From Albugo candida (taxonomy: Eukaryota > Oomycota > Peronosporomycetes > Albuginales): a stretch of 64,000 nt of DNA. Shown here piece by piece: positions 9,552 to 21,221 of the stretch. Numbering within the stretch: position 1 is the stretch's first letter; each line of letters begins with the position of its first letter. The position numbers and the translations under genes are program-made. The stretch covers positions 50,491 through 114,490 of the forward strand of contig JBDOQK010000077.1 of the NCBI GenBank assembly GCA_040437565.1, read 5' to 3'. The notes under the pieces were generated by a model. That model was given only the letters and a program-made list of their open reading frames with translations. It ran no database searches and had not been told where the DNA came from.

Positions 9552-11557
9552 CTAACTTGATTCCATCTTGAGAATGACCCAGGTGAGTACCCATTTGAGA
9601 TTTGTAAGGGCATAACGTAATGCTTTCGTCCACTCTTCCAAACGATCCTTCATGAAGAAGATAGAGTATCCAGCTACGCGTCGGCGTAAGATCTTGTACG
9701 GAAATTTAACATTGGAATCTATCGTCTGCACGTGTTCGATCAAGTTTGTGATGCAGGATAACCATCCATCCAGTCCTGAGTTGAATTGACTACCCAGGAA
9801 ATCATCACTATCCGACCCATACCTACCAGAAAAGATCATTAGAATTGATGACTATGACTACGTCCACAGTGCCATACAAGCGATATGCGATACTGACTCC
9901 GGTAGTTCGTATTACTTTGGACGTACTTCCCAGAACCACGAGTTTGTAGCTGTTGATAGAATATGTCGTTAGCTCGCTATTTACCGCGTTGGAGAAATAA
10001 CTCACTCTGCAAATTTCAAATTCAAAATGTCTGCCAGTGTCTGAAGGAGAAAAGCGCTTTCTCCAAAGCCAGTATTAATCTCATTCCACTCTACATGCAC
10101 CATGGAAGTTCTTCCCAATCGAAATGAATTGACTGTGCCAAAGTCCCCTTGATGAGATATTGTAAAAACATCCGACAGGCAACTTTTTCTCTCTGTCTTG
10201 GCAGTGTGCTCGTTCAAGAGGTCGTATCGCGACAAAGCAATGTCACGAACTTCTTCGAATGTCGCTTGTGCAAAGTCTATATGCCTGCATTGTTCCCAAA
10301 GCAAATGTTCGTCCTCTTTTAATGGTCTCATCGCATTTTTCTCAAAATCCTCCTCTTGTTGCTCAAGTTGAGACTGCTCCTGTACCATAAGTGAAAGACT
10401 CGAACGTAGTATTGATTCTTCTTTCGCATACTATCACGTAAGACCGTGATTATATCGTATGAATATTAAAGGCTAGCCCCTACATGATTGAGCTTCTCCT
10501 CATATTCTTTGAGGGTTTGCTTGAGTTTCTGATCAGAAAAGTTCATAGATGATCTGAGGTAAAGTACACAACACCGTTTCTCGTGTCGTGCGTATTCGAC
10601 ATGAGAATCTAGTTCCTTAAGCATTGAATCGACACATTCCTTGCACAATGACGACATGACGGGCATTCCCATACTATAAAGCACTTCAAGTAGCATCCGA
10701 TACCCTTTCTTCTTGAAATCCTTACCATAGTGCATGTCTACTCGTCATCACACAGACATGGTGACTCATGTCTGCATGTGCATNNNNNNNNNNNNNNNNN
10801 NNNNNNNNNNNNNNNNNNNNNNNNNNNNNNNNNNNNNNNNNNNNNNNNNNNNNNNNNNNNNNNNNNNNNNNNNNNNNNNNNNNGCAAGGAATGTGTCGAT
10901 TCAATGCTTAAGGAACTAGATTCTCATGTCGAATACGCACGACACGAGAAACGGTGTCGTGCGTATTCGACATGAGAATCTAGTTCCTTAAGCATTGAAT
11001 CGACACATTCCTTGCACAATGACGACATGACGGGCATTCCCATACTATAAAGCACTTCAAGTAGCATCCGATACCCTTTCTTCTTGAAATCCTTACCATA
11101 GTGCATGTCTACTCGTCATCACACAGACATGGTGACTCATGTCTGCATGTGCATATTTGGTATCCTGTAATTGTCGCTGTAAAGTTGCATTCTTTTTCGG
11201 TGAATAATCACAAGCTCTTGGTTGATCAAGCAATGACGGTCGCACATACATGCTATTACTTGATGCAAAATCCTCGTGTAAAGACGTAAGATCCATAGAA
11301 ATACAAGAATCTACCAGCTGGTCCATTTCCTTCTTCTCCAACTGCGAACTGTGAATACTGTCAGGATTCAATGAACGTATCATTGACGCATCCATATTTC
11401 TACTGTGATAAGAGTTTGATGACTTGACAACAATCGATGATCTCGATATAGAGTTTGATAAAAGAACATATGAATCTCCCAGAGCTGGTGTAGTTTGGTT
11501 GGTGTTTTTGGTGCCGTCATCTTCTAATGCTTTTGAGCATCGGTTGCAGCACTTCAT
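9552..11557 (-). CDS. BECN1: Beclin-1 / ATG6 autophagy protein, broken by an assembly gap
   Basis: Core subunit of the class III PI3-kinase (VPS34) complex that starts autophagosome formation. The start Met at 11557 opens MKCCNRCSKALE, matching the CxxC at the head of Beclin. A GDSYVLL block like the family's FVLL motif follows. Next come LCKECVDSMLKELDSHVE (Beclin LCEECTDTLLDQLD), coiled-coil segments (QSQLEQQEEDFEKNAM), and the evolutionarily conserved domain: FGTVNSFRLGR, VEWNEINTGFGE and, last, EEWTKALRYALTNLKWVLTW near the C-terminus. Several short introns separate these pieces; not all borders were fixed. The gene contains the gap 10784-10883 and a duplicated plus inverted stretch around it, so exon order is scrambled in the assembly, not necessarily in the genome. 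Confidence 0.88.
10583..11154. repeat. 201-nt direct repeat plus fold-back around an N gap
   Basis: Positions 10583-10783 recur at 10954-11154. In addition 10884-10957 is the reverse complement of 10571-10644, so the right contig opens with a hairpin whose arms meet near 10951-10954. A direct overlap next to an inverted copy is what a chimeric or fold-back read at a contig end produces. Confidence 0.85.
10784..10883. other. assembly gap, 100 N
   Basis: Gap inside the ATG6 gene, flanked by the direct repeat and fold-back listed for 10583-11154. Confidence 0.98.
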
Positions 11558-12137
11558 TCGATTATGAGTTCTAAGAGAATGAATGATATAAAGTGTCAAA
11601 AATGTCGGAAATAGGTATAAGAATAGACAGGGATTTGAATATTCCACAAGATACCGTTCCGCAAAAACGCTGTTGGAAGAGTGATGAGAGCATTGAATGA
11701 ATGCCACTCAATTCATTGGCATATGGTTTGTGGGATACAATGAATGACATCAATTCTCAAAACATCGTTACAAGTCGTAATTTGCCAGCGTTAGCGGATG
11801 GACACGCGATGGGATGGACCAAGGAAGCTATATCACATCGAAGCAAACGCAAGCATTTGGCATCAACTTAAGGTAGAAACCATTACCTTGTGTATCGAGG
11901 CATAACAAAAGGCGTCGTTTGCATCCTCAATAGAGAAAAAGAAGCCTTTTATAGCAGATTTTGCGTCAGTCCACTCATTTAGGGCGATGAGAGCTCTCGA
12001 CAAGATCGCACATATTCTTCATTGAGAATCGCTTTTTGTCGACCGCCAGCGCGTCACAGACGACTGAACCGAATTAGACTACTGCATAGTTGAAAGCATA
12101 TTGACAATCAAAGAGATTAAAGGCTTTCTTTGTACCT
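11558..12137. other. intergenic, no gene seen
   Basis: Upstream of ATG6. No supported gene or repeat. Confidence 0.4.
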
Positions 12138-12720
12138 TCAGCCAAGAGGTGGCAATCGCTGAAGAAGCTCAACAAAGCGAGCGATCGAATAAGGATGCTG
12201 AGTCTTGCGAGAATTGGACTTTAAACGCGTTACTTTCACGCATCTTTGTGTCTGTAAATATGCATTCGTATTTGGTAAAAGTACTTTAAGTTTCATGCTC
12301 GACAGCGGTGCATTTACCCAATAAGATGAGAAATTGTCGACGAGTAAAAGAACGTTCAGGTGTACTTCACTACTACTAAGAGTCGTCATTGAACAAGGTG
12401 ATCTGAGTGTGCCAATATTTGTTAAGAGCTAAAATAGCCTTCATAACCATTCTTGCACCCAACGGGCATGTAATGGATCAACGTCAATGGTCGATGCAAA
12501 TGGCATTCATTCACTCGTCCTAACTACAATGGCATCTCAGCTATTCATATCGCTAATAAATTGAGGTGCCATTGCTCCCAATAACTAATTCCCATCTCAT
12601 TGATTTGAACAAAAAGCTTTCGGCCCGGATGCGAGCCTATTTGACATTTATGTCCCGTCAAGTCTGGATTATTGACGAGTCCTTTAGTCGCACTGTTATT
12701 CTTTGCTTCTCAAGTACACG
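12138..12720 (-). mobile_element. pogo/Tigger-like DNA transposon relic
   Basis: Decayed transposase on the minus strand. Visible family pieces in order are KQRITV near 12700 (the strand before the DDE core), a later ARWVQEWL helix near 12450, and VLLLVDNFSSYW with LKVLLPNTNAYLQ at about 12250-12350. The last matches the catalytic LLLxDN block and the following FLPPNTTSxLQP block of the pogo/Tigger/CENP-B family. Stop codons and frame changes break the rest, so the copy cannot make transposase. No terminal inverted repeats were recognised. The family call rests on the DN and PNT motifs and is inference. Confidence 0.55.
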
Positions 12721-12749
12721 TGCATGATGATGAGAAGGATATTACGCTA

Positions 12750-13308
12750 CTTAGTTTGAAGATCCATCAAACATTTTTCTGCAAGAAATAGTGAGAGAAT
12801 GGTATCACGTCGTAAATAGAGCACTATCCGAATCGCAAATGATCTGTATATTAAAAGGATTGAGACTTGTATGAGGATCTGCATGCCAAATAATAAATGA
12901 GTGCAGAGGTAATAGCTGACGACTTGTCTTCCTACTTTTACCTCCAGACAGTATCATTATCACAATTGTTCGAAAGGAGAGCGCTCTAATCTTTGGCCTT
13001 TTACTTGATACTGGGTGCGTCGCCACTTATCGAACTCAGAGTATCCACTGCTTGTTTCATATTCGAGTCTCACTACTGCACTCGCAAAATCTACTGCTTT
13101 TTCTCGANNNNNNNNNNNNNNNNNNNNNNNNNNNNNNNNNNNNNNNNNNNNNNNNNNNNNNNNNNNNNNNNNNNNNNNNNNNNNNNNNNNNNNNNNNNNN
13201 NNNNNNNTCTCGTGAAATATCATTTCGACTACATTGCGCTATCATTGAATAGGACGCTTTTTGATTGGCCACATTCTCAATCTACTCGATTTGATTGGTT
13301 GTAATCAT
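12750..13308. other. intergenic with a gap, no gene seen
   Basis: Upstream of TIMELESS; includes the 100-N gap. No supported frame. Confidence 0.4.
13108..13207. other. assembly gap, 100 N
   Basis: No long direct repeat flanks this gap; only about five bases (tctcg) are shared by both edges. Confidence 0.98.
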
Positions 13309-16156
13309 ATGACGGACATGCCAAACGACGAAAATGAATCGGAAATCGCGCTCGAATACGAAGACATAGAGATGGAATCTGAAGGTGAAGATTGCTTTGT
13401 TGCTGGCGAAAATGGATATCAGCTTGGTAATGCAATGATGAACGAACTTTTGCTCATTTGCTCGAATCTCGGCTTGGTTCAGACAAATTCCGACGAAACT
13501 TGCAACCGCGCTGCTATAATCAAAGGCGAAGACTGCGAAGAATGGATCCACGATCTCCAACGAGCAATTAGAAGAGACCACGAGAAGAAAAAACTCGTTT
13601 GCAAGCAACTCGGGAAATGGAAAATTGTGCAGAAGAAGCTTCTTCCGCTATTGCTCAATCATCAGCACGATTGGTCTTTACAGAGTTGCAACTATTCTTC
13701 GGCTTACTTACATTATTAATAGGTCCCTGGTTTTCTCGATACTCAAAATCCTCGTCATGCTTACGATGAAGCCCTCAATCGATTCGATCGATATCCCTCA
13801 ACAACTTCAATATTTACGGGAATACAAGAGCGCTATCCTTAGCCAACATGTGACTCCGGTTCTCATGGCAGCATTGGGAGAACCTTTGAGTCGACAAGGG
13901 ACCAATAGGACGTCACAGGTATAACTTTGATGTCCAGTTTCTATCCTCACGCGTTTTTTCGGGCAGGATTATCTCAATATTGAACTCATCCTGACGTTAT
14001 TCCGCAACATTTTAGCAACCCCAAATGAGAATTCGCGGAATGTGACGTCCGCAACGGAATATCTTACTCATTTGCAGGAAGATTTTATCAAAGTCTTGTA
14101 CCATGAGCAATTGTATGAGATGATACTGCTTATCGCATCTGTGAGTCTCATTCATCTATGCGGTGAAAAACTTGAGAATATCTTACGTTTATCTTAGAAC
14201 ATAGAATCGCCAGAATATCGTGATTGGAACCTTCTGATTCTCGAGATTATGGATCACACACTCGCTTGCTGCTGCCCGCACACTGTAGCGGATTATTTCA
14301 AATCGATCACCACGGAAAATCGAAAGAACATAAAGAACTCTTTGCTGGATGAGGTCAATGCACAGAAAATACAAATTGCGGGTCGTCATTCCAATTTTGG
14401 AGGTGTTTTGAAGGTACAAAGCGTCAGTGGAAACGCCATCCTTATGTCCGACCTCAAGCGTAAGAATGCGTTTGCGATCGCACCGCCGCCGATACCTTCA
14501 CGCAGACGGGGCAAAAAGGCCGGGCAAGTCGATTCAAACGATATCTTTCGACCCAAAACGAGCGCCGACACTACGGACAAGTAAGTACATGCGTTAAGGT
14601 AATTTAATACGGCTAAAAACATTTTATTTAGGGATACGATCATTGTCGTCTCTTCATTATGCGAGTCGATTCTCACAAGCTCGTATTATCCACTGGCAAA
14701 TTCGCTCAAGAACGAGTTTCGCAGAGGAAGCAGTAAACTCGTACCGGCGGATCGCTTGCAATATTTCCATTTTGTATGGTTCCTTCTCACGTATCAACGC
14801 GAGCGAGTACATTACATCACTACAGAAAAAGCAGAGAAAACATCAAAGCAGGCAAACGAGAAAGCTGTTCTTGCGACATTGGACATGTTTTCCTTTAATT
14901 TCGTGCTCCAATCTGTCGAAAATTACGAATCGACTAAAAACCATACCGGGATGTGTTTGGCTGTCAAAGTGCTCAAAGAGAAGATGGCGTATGTTTCAGA
15001 GCTTTTAGCCAGCCAAGATTTACGACTGGTTCATCTCGCTCAGTCTATTCAGCACAAACTCTTTTATGAACGAGACTTTTTGGATCGACTTCCGCTTTTA
15101 ATCCGATCATGGACGTCGATTCACTCTGTAGCTTATGCCACAGACGTTGTCATACTCACGCATGCAAGTAAATAGTAGGGATCGTATCGCGTGACGCTGA
15201 TTGTGTTTGCTGTAGCTCGTACTTAAAGGATTGGACGCTCATGGACATATTAAAGTGCTGGGGAAGAAAACTGCAAAACAAAAGTACGCCAAAGAAACTA
15301 TTTGAGGTAGTTGCTGATCGACCCAATTGGTAGCAAACAGAACCATCTGGATAGCGCACAACAAGCCATTGCACGAAAAGAAGCGGATTTTGACCTCCAC
15401 CGGTACTTTCGAAGTATGCTCAATCATGACACGATACAAATGTACGCGTTTGTGCTGGGCAATTACCGCGAAAATTCAGTCAAAGTGAATCATTACGTCC
15501 ACTCCTTTTTCCATCGCGTTTCCAAGTTTCAAATTGAAGCCCAATTCACCACAAAGCCCATGCTATTTCATATCCGAGTTCTTACGGTGTTTAACATGCT
15601 GCTTCATGACGAAGGTATAAAAAAGGACCAACGGTACTGCTCCTTGCTCGCGTTCATTCAGAGTATTGTTCGAGACTTTTTCGCACTGGCTGAAAGAAAT
15701 CATTTACTGTATGTTGAAGCTCTCCTCCGACAGCCGTATGCGATCAAATCTTGCGTCTCTATGCAGCGAATTTATGAACCTAGTGAGCCTGTGGCACCGC
15801 GGCAATATGTGGAAGTGAAGCACACAGTAGAGCGTATATCGGACGAAGGAGAGGTCGAATACGAGCTGCCAACGATAAATTCGGGACAACATGCAGCGTG
15901 GAGCTCATTGGAGGATCGTCATTTATCAGCGATATACAAACAGTTTCGAGATCGTTCGTCCAAATTTGAATTGTTGTCGGAAGAGAATATATTATGTGAT
16001 CGAACACCGACAGAAATTGAACAGCGAGTGAAAGAACTTGGACTCGATTCGGTGAATTCTTCGGAAGTGATACATTCCAGAAAACGATTGCGTCGAGTTG
16101 TTGATGTATCCAGCGACTCGGAGGAAGAGATTGTGTTGCAGACGGGGAACGAATGA
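13309..16156 (+). CDS. TIMELESS: TIMELESS / Tof1 / Swi1 replication fork protection protein
   Basis: Nuclear fork-protection protein that works with TIPIN and slows replisomes at barriers and damage. Seven exons are proposed: 13309-13673, 13723-13918, 13967-14140, 14198-14580, 14632-15145, 15216-15283 and 15334-16156. All introns are 48-70 nt with GT-AG ends and the frame is kept, giving 840 residues. Family blocks: an acidic N-terminus, ELLLICSNLGLVQ, HDWSLVFSILKILVMLTMKP across intron 1, QQLQYLREYKSAILS, DYLNIELILTLFRNIL, the highly conserved RHSNFGG motif, FHFVWFLLTYQR and FRSMLNHDTIQMYAF. The C-terminus ends in a basic then acidic Ser-rich tail (KRLRRVVD, SSDSEEE). Intron 5 uses a weak donor and is the least certain. 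The protein is shorter than animal TIMELESS (about 1200 residues), mostly at the C-terminus. Confidence 0.93.
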
Positions 16157-16741
16157 AATAATGGCAATAGTGATTTCGAGGGGAACATTCTGTAACGTAA
16201 AGGTGGCTCTTACGGCGAAAGCGATTGGAGTGATCGTTGTAGTTGAATTTAGAAGTGACAAACGCGAAGTTTCGGGATGAAATGTGCCGAGGACTTTGGC
16301 AGCAAGCACAAAAAGGATAAACTTTAGATTAGAAGATTGTATTCAGAAGAGAGGCCGTAATAACAGACTCGGGGCATTACGGTAGGAAAATCTGAAATTG
16401 TCGAGCTTAAACGACTTGCTTTATGTCTTTTGTTGACTGTAATGAAGGATATTGTTCATTACAGTGTATCAGTAGACAAAATGCTCGTCAGCGCATTCTA
16501 ACAAATTGCCTTCTTCTATCTGACATACTGCCCCTGTGTCGTAACTCAGAAACCGTAAACGACTGAATGCTTTAGACCATCGCTCTTGCTGTATCTAATG
16601 ACCGCTTGGGAGGACATTCTACTTCTCTACTAAATTTGTAATTAGTTATCACTCTTTGGAAATGCAAAATATTATGGGGAAAGACGTTAATTTAATTGGG
16701 CAGTATCAATCCGAGATCGTACAGATAATCGTCCATGCGTC
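16157..16741. other. intergenic, no gene seen
   Basis: Between convergent genes: TIMELESS ends at 16156 and minus-strand coding-like sequence begins near 16742. Nothing recognised. Confidence 0.35.
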
Positions 16742-18868
16742 TCAGATAAGTAACAAGTAATTACATGGAGCTATTGGCCATATCAACACAAGCTCCAACA
16801 AATGTAGTCTAAAGTGACGGGATTTTTCAGACCAAAGTTTAAGATAGACGGGTTTGAGCAAGAATACGCTATGTGCAGGAAATGTAATACAAGAAGTGCA
16901 CTTATTACAACGGAACTCAGAAAATGGTAAATGCTGCAGACCTTGAGCTGTTCTCAATGAATCAAAGTCGCAAAAGCAGGGACACTTGAGTCAGACCGCA
17001 CGTGCCTTTTGAGCAGTGCTAATTGGCTAAGGAATCGTTTTCCATCGCATTGCACGTAACTGCATACCATTGCCTTTAGTATAAATGTCATTGCACCTGC
17101 ACATTTAAGCTGTCGCTACTAGCAAGACATGCGTAGCATATGTTGCCAAATCTGAAAATAGCTGCCACAAACGCATGCTTAGCTGCATGCCCTTGATCTC
17201 GGTGCAGCGGGGTATCCATTCTATAAAGTGGTGGCAACGATAAATTGTGTTTGTCTCAATGCAAATCTCCAGCGCAGCTGACTGAATGCTCATTCCTGTC
17301 GAACAAGTCCGTCAAAAGATGAACATGATGGTCATCTTCAATTCAAATTTCTAGATCAGGCTGAGCCGGCGTACAGACGGAGGATCCAGATCCGCTTTTT
17401 TTCCCGTCAGGGCATGATCGATGTAATCCATGCAGAGTCGGATTTTTTTGACTGCCCTTTTCAATCTCATCATGCAGGTCTCCTTTGATTCTACTTGAAT
17501 GATGCTTCTTTTGCTGCTTTAAAAATTTCTGAACTTATCCAGATTTTATGATAGATCCACGTTATGGACGCGCATTTCCAGTCTCACTGAAGTACTGCTG
17601 ATATACTACGCAGATACGCTGCAGAACGTATTCGTAGCTCGAATTGGTGAAGAATATTTTCATTATTACGCAAAAAGTTACATGATTGCACAAACAAACC
17701 CGCAGGGATTTTTATTGAAGTATCCGAATCCTCAGCATGCAATGCAGTGCTCTACTTTTCTTTGTTTCTTCCTGACCATCTCGTCTAAAATAAGTTCATT
17801 TGCGTGCTCGTTATCATAGATGCTACTATTAAGCGTAACCTCGTTATATGAGGCTCAAAAGAAATCTGAATCTTTCGCTCATCAACTTGACGTTTGATGC
17901 CGACTGAGTGCCACTGATCTATATTCATTATATTTGAATCATCTTGAGCATCACACATGGATCAATTCCAAATCACCTACGATGTTGAAGAGGACCGTAA
18001 TTGGAATCGAAGAAAAACATCTTATAATCTTTCGTATCCAGCGGCGATAAGAAACCTAGCGAGTTGACAAAAGCGTCGTCAGACTCCATGTTGGTAGCCT
18101 TACTAATGGCTGCTGAAGACAATGCATGCAAATCATCGTACTTATTGGATAACGATATCTTTTTTCAAAGCTCTGGAGACAAGTGTATACGTTCAGATAT
18201 TAGACAAACGAAAGCACTTTTAAACCCTTGGTTTTGCTGAGCTTAAAGCAACATTCAATCACAGAAGGAAAAGTACACACAGAAATTAATTGATTACCAG
18301 CATACCACATTTTCTAAACGATCAGTAGGGTTCTTATTTGACTGACCCCAACCGGAAGGAGGATGTGGAATTTTATCACACTAGGAATCTAATGATATGA
18401 TGAAGCAGAAGGCTTTCGTACGCTAGCTTGCGTAATAAATTCCTTGGACGGGAATCTAATCCAGCCGATGCAATAGCGTATAAGCATTCAATGAATAAAA
18501 GTCTACCCACAATTGATGCACAACAATAAAGCGAGCGCTAAACGTGGTATAACATGTGGGCTATCTTACAGAAGATTAAAATACCCAGATGGTTGAATTA
18601 TCAAATACAACGCTTCTGTATGTCAACGGTGCGATCGTATTGATCGTATATGCGTTGGTTTCTAATTTTTGACGAGTTTTGAAAAGAAGAGAAAAGGTGC
18701 TGAATTTCGTGCCATAAATTATACTAACTTTGTGGCTAGAGAAGGTATGCCAACAGGTCTCTTCTTTCTTCCGAACGACACGAGAAGTGACAGGTCTACA
18801 TTGACGCTAATAATGAAACTAGCTCTATAACTCTTTGTGAACTCTACCCAAAGTGTGCTAATTAAGCT
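16742..18868 (-). CDS. string of minus-strand exon-like segments, unknown gene(s)
   Basis: At least seven protein-like open segments follow one another on the minus strand. Examples are LSNKYDDLHALSSAAIS with NMESDDAFVNSLGFLS (about 17985-18160), VGIKRQVDERKIQISF (17840-17940), SIKIPAGLFVQSCNFLRNN (17600-17745), SIIQVESKETCMMRLKRAV (17390-17510), SRPRNLLRKLAYES (18420-18520) and IKGMQLSMRLWQLF (17105-17290). Most are bounded by GT and AG signals at 45-90 nt spacing, and several junctions keep the frame. Not every junction does, so an exact model is not offered. This may be a continuation of the secreted-protein gene upstream (18869-20177) or a separate gene. No known family is recognised. Confidence 0.4.
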
Positions 18869-20177
18869 TCATTTGGCGGAAGCAACGAGAATTTCAATGG
18901 TAGAAATTGTCCTTCTGATATTCGAATGGTAGGATGATCAAGGCGATATATCATTGAAACACTCTTCGTACTTCTTACAAGATCATGGTTGATTCAGCCA
19001 CCACCGTAATGAAATCAATGAGGACAGTGGCGACAACATGCTGGAACAATCCCAATTCAGTTGCGTCAAGGTAAAGCGGTAATAGGTCGCCAATTGAAAA
19101 AAACAGCAGCAAAAGTGGAGCACAGTTTCTTATATCCAGGGCATGCATGCGTGAATATATAATCAACGACGTGGCGAATCGATGTTGGGTTGTCCAATAC
19201 TTCCTACCATATTTCGTTGATGATCCGATAAAAAGCAGTGCTTATGCGTTTTTTCCACAAGACACGCATTTGTATAGCTGGATGTATCTCAACAGCGATT
19301 TGAATAGGGTATTAAGATTGAATTCATTGGATTCGATTGCTATCCTTGCCACCAAAGCTTCAAAATCAAGCTCAATATTGACAGATTTCTTTGTAGGATC
19401 ATTTTGTATCTAGATAAATCCTTAAAGTGTATTTCTCTGCTCGGCTGTGTCTCTTGGCCACACAAGTTCGAGGTTATCGAGTGCAAATGTTAGCCCTTTG
19501 AGTACTGCCTCTCTCTCTGGGTCTGTTAAGCGAGGACTAAATATCGACGTTATGACATGATTACATTCCCTTTCCATTTCACTTGACATACCTTATCTCG
19601 AACTTTAAGCCATCGTACGTCAACCCTGTACTTAATCCTGATTTAACAGACAGGATTGCTTTGAGCTCTTTGATGTCATCCCACTTCATGAAGCGACTAT
19701 TTATCAAATCAAATCAAAATCAAGCCCAAGCTCCTCACGTGCTGCCTTACTTAAGTTCGATGAGTGCATTTGAACCAAGCATAATTTCTGAGTTGCCGTC
19801 ACGGCTACAAATGACATGTCAGCTATCTACTTTCAAGTCGTTATTTGCTTGAATTACTGTGCCAGGAGATGAATGGCGGCTAATCTGATCGTGTAAGCAT
19901 CCTCACTACAATGAAAACTCGTATTAGCTGTGTTCAGTTTCATTCATCCTTACTTGATGTATCCAATGTCAAGCCTAGTGGGTTCAGTATCCATAGTCAG
20001 TACACGAGAAGAAGTCAACGTGTCGAAATCTCGAAACTTGTCACTAAGTGATGTTTGGCTCCGCAGGTGTTGCTTTGTGTCGGAAATGTCGAGAGATGAT
20101 ACCTTCTCTTTCAATCCTAAGACTTCTGCTGGCGGAAGTGCTAGAACTAGAAATGGTATCATCGAGATTGTCTTCAT
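18869..20177 (-). CDS. secreted protein, nine short exons, unknown family
   Basis: Hidden gene found by splicing by eye. Exons, 5' to 3' on the minus strand: 19954-20177, 19858-19905, 19751-19804, 19592-19696, 19464-19536, 19266-19409, 19105-19203, 18979-19040 and 18869-18914. The eight introns are 48, 53, 54, 55, 54, 62, 64 and 64 nt, all GT-AG. The exon lengths sum to 855 nt, an open frame of 284 residues. The protein starts with a signal peptide (MKTISMIPFLVLALPPAEVLG) and continues with acidic and basic helices (ELKAILSVKSGLS, DPEREAVLKGLTFALDNLEL). A Cys pair sits near YKC and ACPGYKKLC. Exons 1-7 are strong. The last two have alternatives, and coding-like sequence continues beyond 18869. 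No known domain. Given a plant-pathogen-like genome it is a candidate effector, which is inference. Confidence 0.65.
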
Positions 20178-21221
20178 TACGTTGACTTGAGCGAAAAAAA
20201 GCGAGAATGAGGTGGTGAATGAACGTTAGACGCGCTACGGTCTTTGTTCCATCAAATTTGAGGTTAGGTTAATCTTTTATAGGTAGCCTAAAACTTCTAC
20301 ATTCTCAGCTGCAGAATGAGCCAGAACGTATTCTAGTTTCACTATGCTGTGTCGTTATGGTATATTATTATTTTTTACTTATTTCATTGCGTCTGATTCA
20401 TTGCAACCAAGAACACGTGGTGGCCCGTAGCTTTATTCTAAATAGTATAGGAATCGCACTCAGACTTTTATCCATGTATCAATCAATTTGAAATGTAAAA
20501 TATAGAAACATGCGTGCGATCTGAAAGTTTCTCGCATTTCTCCTTCCTTTTTGTTCTGTGTAAACAAGACTACCTTCAATTACATTTGCGTAAAAGATAA
20601 ATCAACCACAGCATTGGAGTGTAACACAACTTGTATCTAGTGCTGCGATACAACTTCAACTATTATCAGCACTTCTCGACTCGCTAACATGACTTTTAGA
20701 GTAATTATGTGTCTGTATTGCAATGGCTGACTACTTTCTAAGTTCTTCTCAATTGCATGTCGCTTTTGAATGCATTATAATGGTATATTAGCTTAACAGT
20801 GATGAGAGATACCTGACAAGGATTGACATCGACTCAGAACAATGGAAGAAAATGACTTGTCATATATATGAACGCAATTGTCATGTCCAAGTATGTATCT
20901 GGTTGCCGTTTGCACGTAAAGTTTGTATTGTTTACAGCTGCACTTGCTTACAGATTGTGACTTGGATTTAGAGTGAGAGGGCATATTTGATCATTGTCTC
21001 ACTCCATTTGTAGAATTGCTGCAAAGAGATAATTGTGTATCTTGAGAATAATGGGGTAACGCTCCAGCGAAATGGCTATCGTATTTCGATAGGATGTTTT
21101 TCCCTATGATTGCGCATAGAAAGATGCGGAGCTTAACATGACGAGGAGAAACTTTACCTTAGTATGGTGCTTCCGATTACTTCCTGGGGTATATCGTGTA
21201 TTTGTGCGGTAATATTGTTTT
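20178..21221. other. intergenic, no firm gene
   Basis: Between two minus-strand multi-exon genes. Open segments near 20957-21150 look partly coding and might be a further exon of the gene upstream, but no junction keeps the frame. Confidence 0.3.

Noticed and set aside
10884-11024. Hairpin as a MITE or structured RNA
   Set aside because: Its arms are coding sequence of ATG6 and one arm starts exactly at a gap; a read artefact explains it better.
13282-13608. 108-codon minus-strand frame
   Set aside because: Antisense of TIMELESS exon 1.
20793-20984. 63-codon minus-strand frame as a gene
   Set aside because: No splice partner and no protein-like neighbourhood; its composition is unconvincing.
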